Below, one piece after another: positions 14,407 to 15,933 of a DNA stretch of 15,933 bases. Source of the DNA: JAAYZM01 sp964510785 (GTDB lineage: Bacteria > Actinomycetota > Actinomycetes > Actinomycetales > Cellulomonadaceae); the NCBI GenBank assembly GCA_964510785.1, contig CAZECM010000069.1:1-15933 (forward strand), in the 5' to 3' direction. The notes beneath the pieces were generated by a model. The model worked only from the letters and a program-made list of their open reading frames with translations. It made no database searches and had not been told where the DNA came from. The stretch's first letter is position 1; every line of letters starts with the position of its first letter. Both the position numbers and the translations under genes were made by a program.

Positions 14407-15389
14407 GCTTCGTCCTTCGGCTCGACGATGACGGGGGGCGGTGCGGTCTCGTCCGCGAGCCCGTCCGGGCCGCCGGCGGGCTCGGACTTCGCGCCGTTCG
14501 TGCCCTCCTCGAGGGCGGCCCGCTCCGCGGGGGTGAGGACGGGCGGCCGGTCGGAGACGGCGCGCTCCTCGCTCGAGAGCCACACCGCGCGCTCGGGACG
14601 CTTGGCGACGGGCTCGAAGATCTCCGCGAGCTCACCCTGGTTGAGGGTCTCCTTCTCGAGGAGCTCGAGCACGAGCGTGTCGAGCACGTCACGGTGCTCG
14701 GTGAGGACCTCCCACGCCTCCTGGTGCGCGAACTCCATGAGGGCGCGCACCTCGAGGTCGACGCTCGCGGCGACCGACTCGGAGTAGTCACGACCGTGGC
14801 CGACGTCGCGCCCGAGGAAGACCTCGCCGGAGTCCTGGCCCAGCTTGATCGCCCCGATCGAGGCGCTCATGCCGAACTGCGTGACCATCTTGCGGGCGAT
14901 CGCGGTCGCCTTCTCGATGTCGTTGGACGCTCCCGTGGTGGGGTCGTGGAACACGAGCTCCTCGGCGACGCGGCCACCCATCGCGTAGGCGAGCTGGTCG
15001 AGCAGCTCGTTGCGCGTCGTGGAGTACTTGTCCTCGGTCGGCATGACCATCGTGTACCCGAGCGCGCGACCGCGCGGCAGGATCGTCACCTTGGTGACGG
15101 GGTCCGTGTAGCGCATGGCCGCGGCGACGAGGGCGTGGCCGCCCTCGTGGTACGCCGTGATCTTCTGCTCCTTGACGTTCATCACGCGCGTGCGCTTCTG
15201 CGGGCCCGCCACGACGCGGTCGATCGCCTCGTCGAGCGCGCGGTCGTCGATGAGCTGGGCGCCGCTGCGCGCGGTGAGGAGCGCGGCCTCGTTGAGCACG
15301 TTCGCGAGGTCGGCACCCGTGAAGCCCGGGGTGCGGCGCGCGACCGCCAGGAGGTCGATCTCCGGGACGATCGGCTTGCCCAGGGCGTT
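14403..15389 (-). CDS. ftsH: ATP-dependent zinc metalloprotease FtsH, C-terminal part
   Basis: This is the end of the AAA module and the whole peptidase domain of the membrane-anchored protease FtsH. From the upstream side it begins ALGKPIVPEIDLLAVARRT, then GFTGADLANVLNEAALLTAR of the AAA lid. The zinc site HEGGH lies in AYHEGGHALVAAAMR, and the third ligand is probably the Asp of GASNDIEKATAIARK. It ends in an acidic, Pro-rich tail. The frame stays open to the right but enters unrelated sequence at about 15390. The upstream part of the same gene resumes at 15701, and joining the two restores normal family sequence. The stop overlaps the folE start (ATGA). The break is probably an assembly artefact. 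Confidence 0.93.
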   Translation of the reverse strand, partial: NALGKPIVPEIDLLAVARRTPGFTGADLANVLNEAALLTARSGAQLIDDRALDEAIDRVVAGPQKRTRVMNVKEQKITAYHEGGHALVAAAMRYTDPVTKVTILPRGRALGYTMVMPTEDKYSTTRNELLDQLAYAMGGRVAEELVFHDPTTGASNDIEKATAIARKMVTQFGMSASIGAIKLGQDSGEVFLGRDVGHGRDYSESVAASVDLEVRALMEFAHQEAWEVLTEHRDVLDTLVLELLEKETLNQGELAEIFEPVAKRPERAVWLSSEERAVSDRPPVLTPAERAALEEGTNGAKSEPAGGPDGLADETAPPPVIVEPKDEA

Positions 15390-15617
15390 TGGGTCGTGCG
15401 AAGCCCGCCGCCAGGCCGCCATCGCCGCCGCCGGGCTCCGCGCGCGGGCGCCGTCGAACAGCTTGAGGACCGCGTCGGCCTGACGGTCGGGATGGATCGC
15501 CCGCACGACGACGGCCGAAGCCTCGCCGTCGCCGCCGTGGGCCGATCTCGCCGGGATCGCCAACACCGCCGCCGCCGTCAGGGCCGCGACCACGCCGCGT
15601 CCGCTTCCTCGCCTCAT
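15390..15617 (-). CDS. Start of a secreted hypothetical protein, cut off by chimeric join
   Basis: The first 76 codons of an unrelated gene are visible. The start MRRGSGRGVVAALTAAAVLA is a clear signal peptide (basic n-region, hydrophobic core, likely cleavage after ARSAHG or nearby). A mature part follows that is Ala/Arg-rich with IHPDRQADAVLKLFDGARA and AAWRRASHDP. The ATG at 15617 has GAGGAGG about eight bases upstream. A TGA at 15631-15633 in another frame could end a preceding gene, as in an operon. I cannot assign a family. The frame then runs into ftsH, which I regard as an artefact and not a real fusion. Confidence 0.5.
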
Positions 15618-15690
15618 GCCCCGGCCCTCCTCAAATGCGATCAGGACCACGATAAGGATAGCGAGCCCCCCGCCTTCGGCTCCAGGCGCA
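15390..15690. other. Sequence foreign to ftsH (probable chimeric contig end)
   Basis: About 300 bases sit between two neighbouring codons of the conserved FtsH AAA region, with an N run on the right side and a seamless join on the left. On the minus strand they use codons rare in the neighbours (AGG, AGA, CGA, GGA, CTT, TTT), and 15630-15665 is clearly poorer in GC. They hold a Shine-Dalgarno and the start of a secreted-protein gene. I see no terminal inverted repeats, target duplication or transposase. The left join falls in bases 15387-15388, where the foreign ACGCC could match the native His-Ala codons, so a microhomology-driven misassembly is the best explanation. Confidence 0.75.
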
Positions 15691-15700
15691 NNNNNNNNNN
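15691..15700. other. Assembly gap (10 N) between ftsH and foreign sequence
   Basis: Ten undetermined bases mark a contig join. To the right the minus strand reads FtsH up to the codons for AILRV; to the left it reads unrelated DNA for about 300 bases before FtsH resumes. Family spacing leaves about one residue (His) between AILRV and the resumed ALGKP. Confidence 0.95.
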
Positions 15701-15933
15701 CACGCGCAGGATGGCCTCGCGGCCCTTGAGGTCCGGCGCCTCGACGGCGACCTGGCGGTCGAAGCGGCCCGGGCGCAGCAGCGCCGGGTCGAGGATGTCG
15801 GGGCGGTTCGTCGCCGCGATGAGGATGACGTTCGTCTTGACGTCGAACCCGTCCATCTCGACGAGCAGCTGGTTGAGCGTCTGCTCGCGCTCGTCGTGGC
15901 CGCCGCCCATGCCGGCGCCGCGGTGGCGGCCGA
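15701..15933 (-). CDS. ftsH: FtsH, AAA-module fragment (5' end outside window)
   Basis: This is the middle of the FtsH ATPase domain, entering from the right edge. It reads GRHRGAGMGGGHDEREQTLN, then the helix QLLVEMDGFD, the sensor strand VILIAATNRPDILDPALL, and the arginine-finger region RPGRFDRQVAVEAPDLKGRE, ending at AILRV before the N run. These are the second region of homology and arginine fingers of AAA proteases. The Walker A and B motifs and the two N-terminal membrane helices lie beyond the window. It is the same gene as the C-terminal part at 14403-15389, from which an N run and a stretch of foreign sequence separate it. Confidence 0.94.

Noticed and set aside
15618..15690. Hydrophobic extension (LAILIVVLIAF) upstream of the foreign ATG in the same frame
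   Set aside because: The ATG at 15617 has a proper ribosome-binding site and signal peptide, while the GTG at 15650 has neither context. The hydrophobic run may be chance or part of another gene.
15390..15690. Insertion sequence or intein within ftsH
   Set aside because: No transposase, terminal repeats, target duplication, or intein splicing residues. One side is an N gap, so misassembly is simpler.
1..15933. CRISPR arrays, tRNAs, toxin-antitoxin, defence or secondary-metabolite systems
   Set aside because: I saw no regular repeats, tRNA-like folds or matching protein motifs; all sizeable stretches are accounted for by known gene families or the foreign insert.

Overview
The window is a very GC-rich (roughly 70% or more by eye) stretch of an actinobacterial chromosome. 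Protein-level resemblance and gene order point to Micrococcales, most likely a Cellulomonadaceae or Promicromonosporaceae-like organism. That placement is inference, because no database could be searched. Two 10-base N runs (13949-13958 and 15691-15700) show that this is a scaffold of contigs. The contig between them ends in about 300 bases that do not belong to the surrounding gene, so metagenome-type assembly is likely.

Layout. On the plus strand at the left edge is the end of xylA (xylose isomerase), followed after one base by a complete xylB (xylulokinase). This is the xylose entry into the pentose phosphate pathway. A strong GC stem-loop at 1816-1845 separates xylAB from the convergent lsr2 and can terminate both. 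Everything from lsr2 to the right edge lies on the minus strand. In transcription order, right to left, it reads: ftsH, folE, folP, a folB-folK fusion, a DUF3180 membrane protein, two bacterial PH-domain membrane proteins, a Rossmann/DUF2520 protein, panC, panD, nadB, nadC, lysS, a small membrane protein, and lsr2.

This is the conserved actinobacterial ftsH-fol-pan-lysS-lsr2 neighbourhood, also known from Mycobacterium (Rv3610c to Rv3597c). Most junctions are 4-base stop/start overlaps (ATGA, GTGA or TTGA), so translation is probably coupled along one or a few long transcripts. The cluster makes tetrahydrofolate precursors (FolE, FolB, FolK, FolP), pantothenate (PanC, and PanD for beta-alanine) and NAD (NadB, NadC). 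It also holds lysyl-tRNA synthetase, the membrane protease FtsH and the Lsr2 nucleoid silencer. The gene fusion joining FolB and FolK, the inserted PH-domain pair, nadBC without nadA, and the lack of a coaX gene between nadC and lysS are the local variations.

Two genes look broken, and both breaks look like assembly artefacts. In folE the N run throws the frame, but the conserved flanks fit a true gap of only 2 bases. In ftsH, the N run plus about 300 bases with different codon use (encoding the start of a secreted protein) sits exactly between two codons of the conserved AAA region, and removing it restores a normal FtsH. I found no tRNA, rRNA, CRISPR array, transposase or phage gene, and no convincing new multi-gene defence or metabolic system. 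The window is mostly housekeeping biosynthesis.
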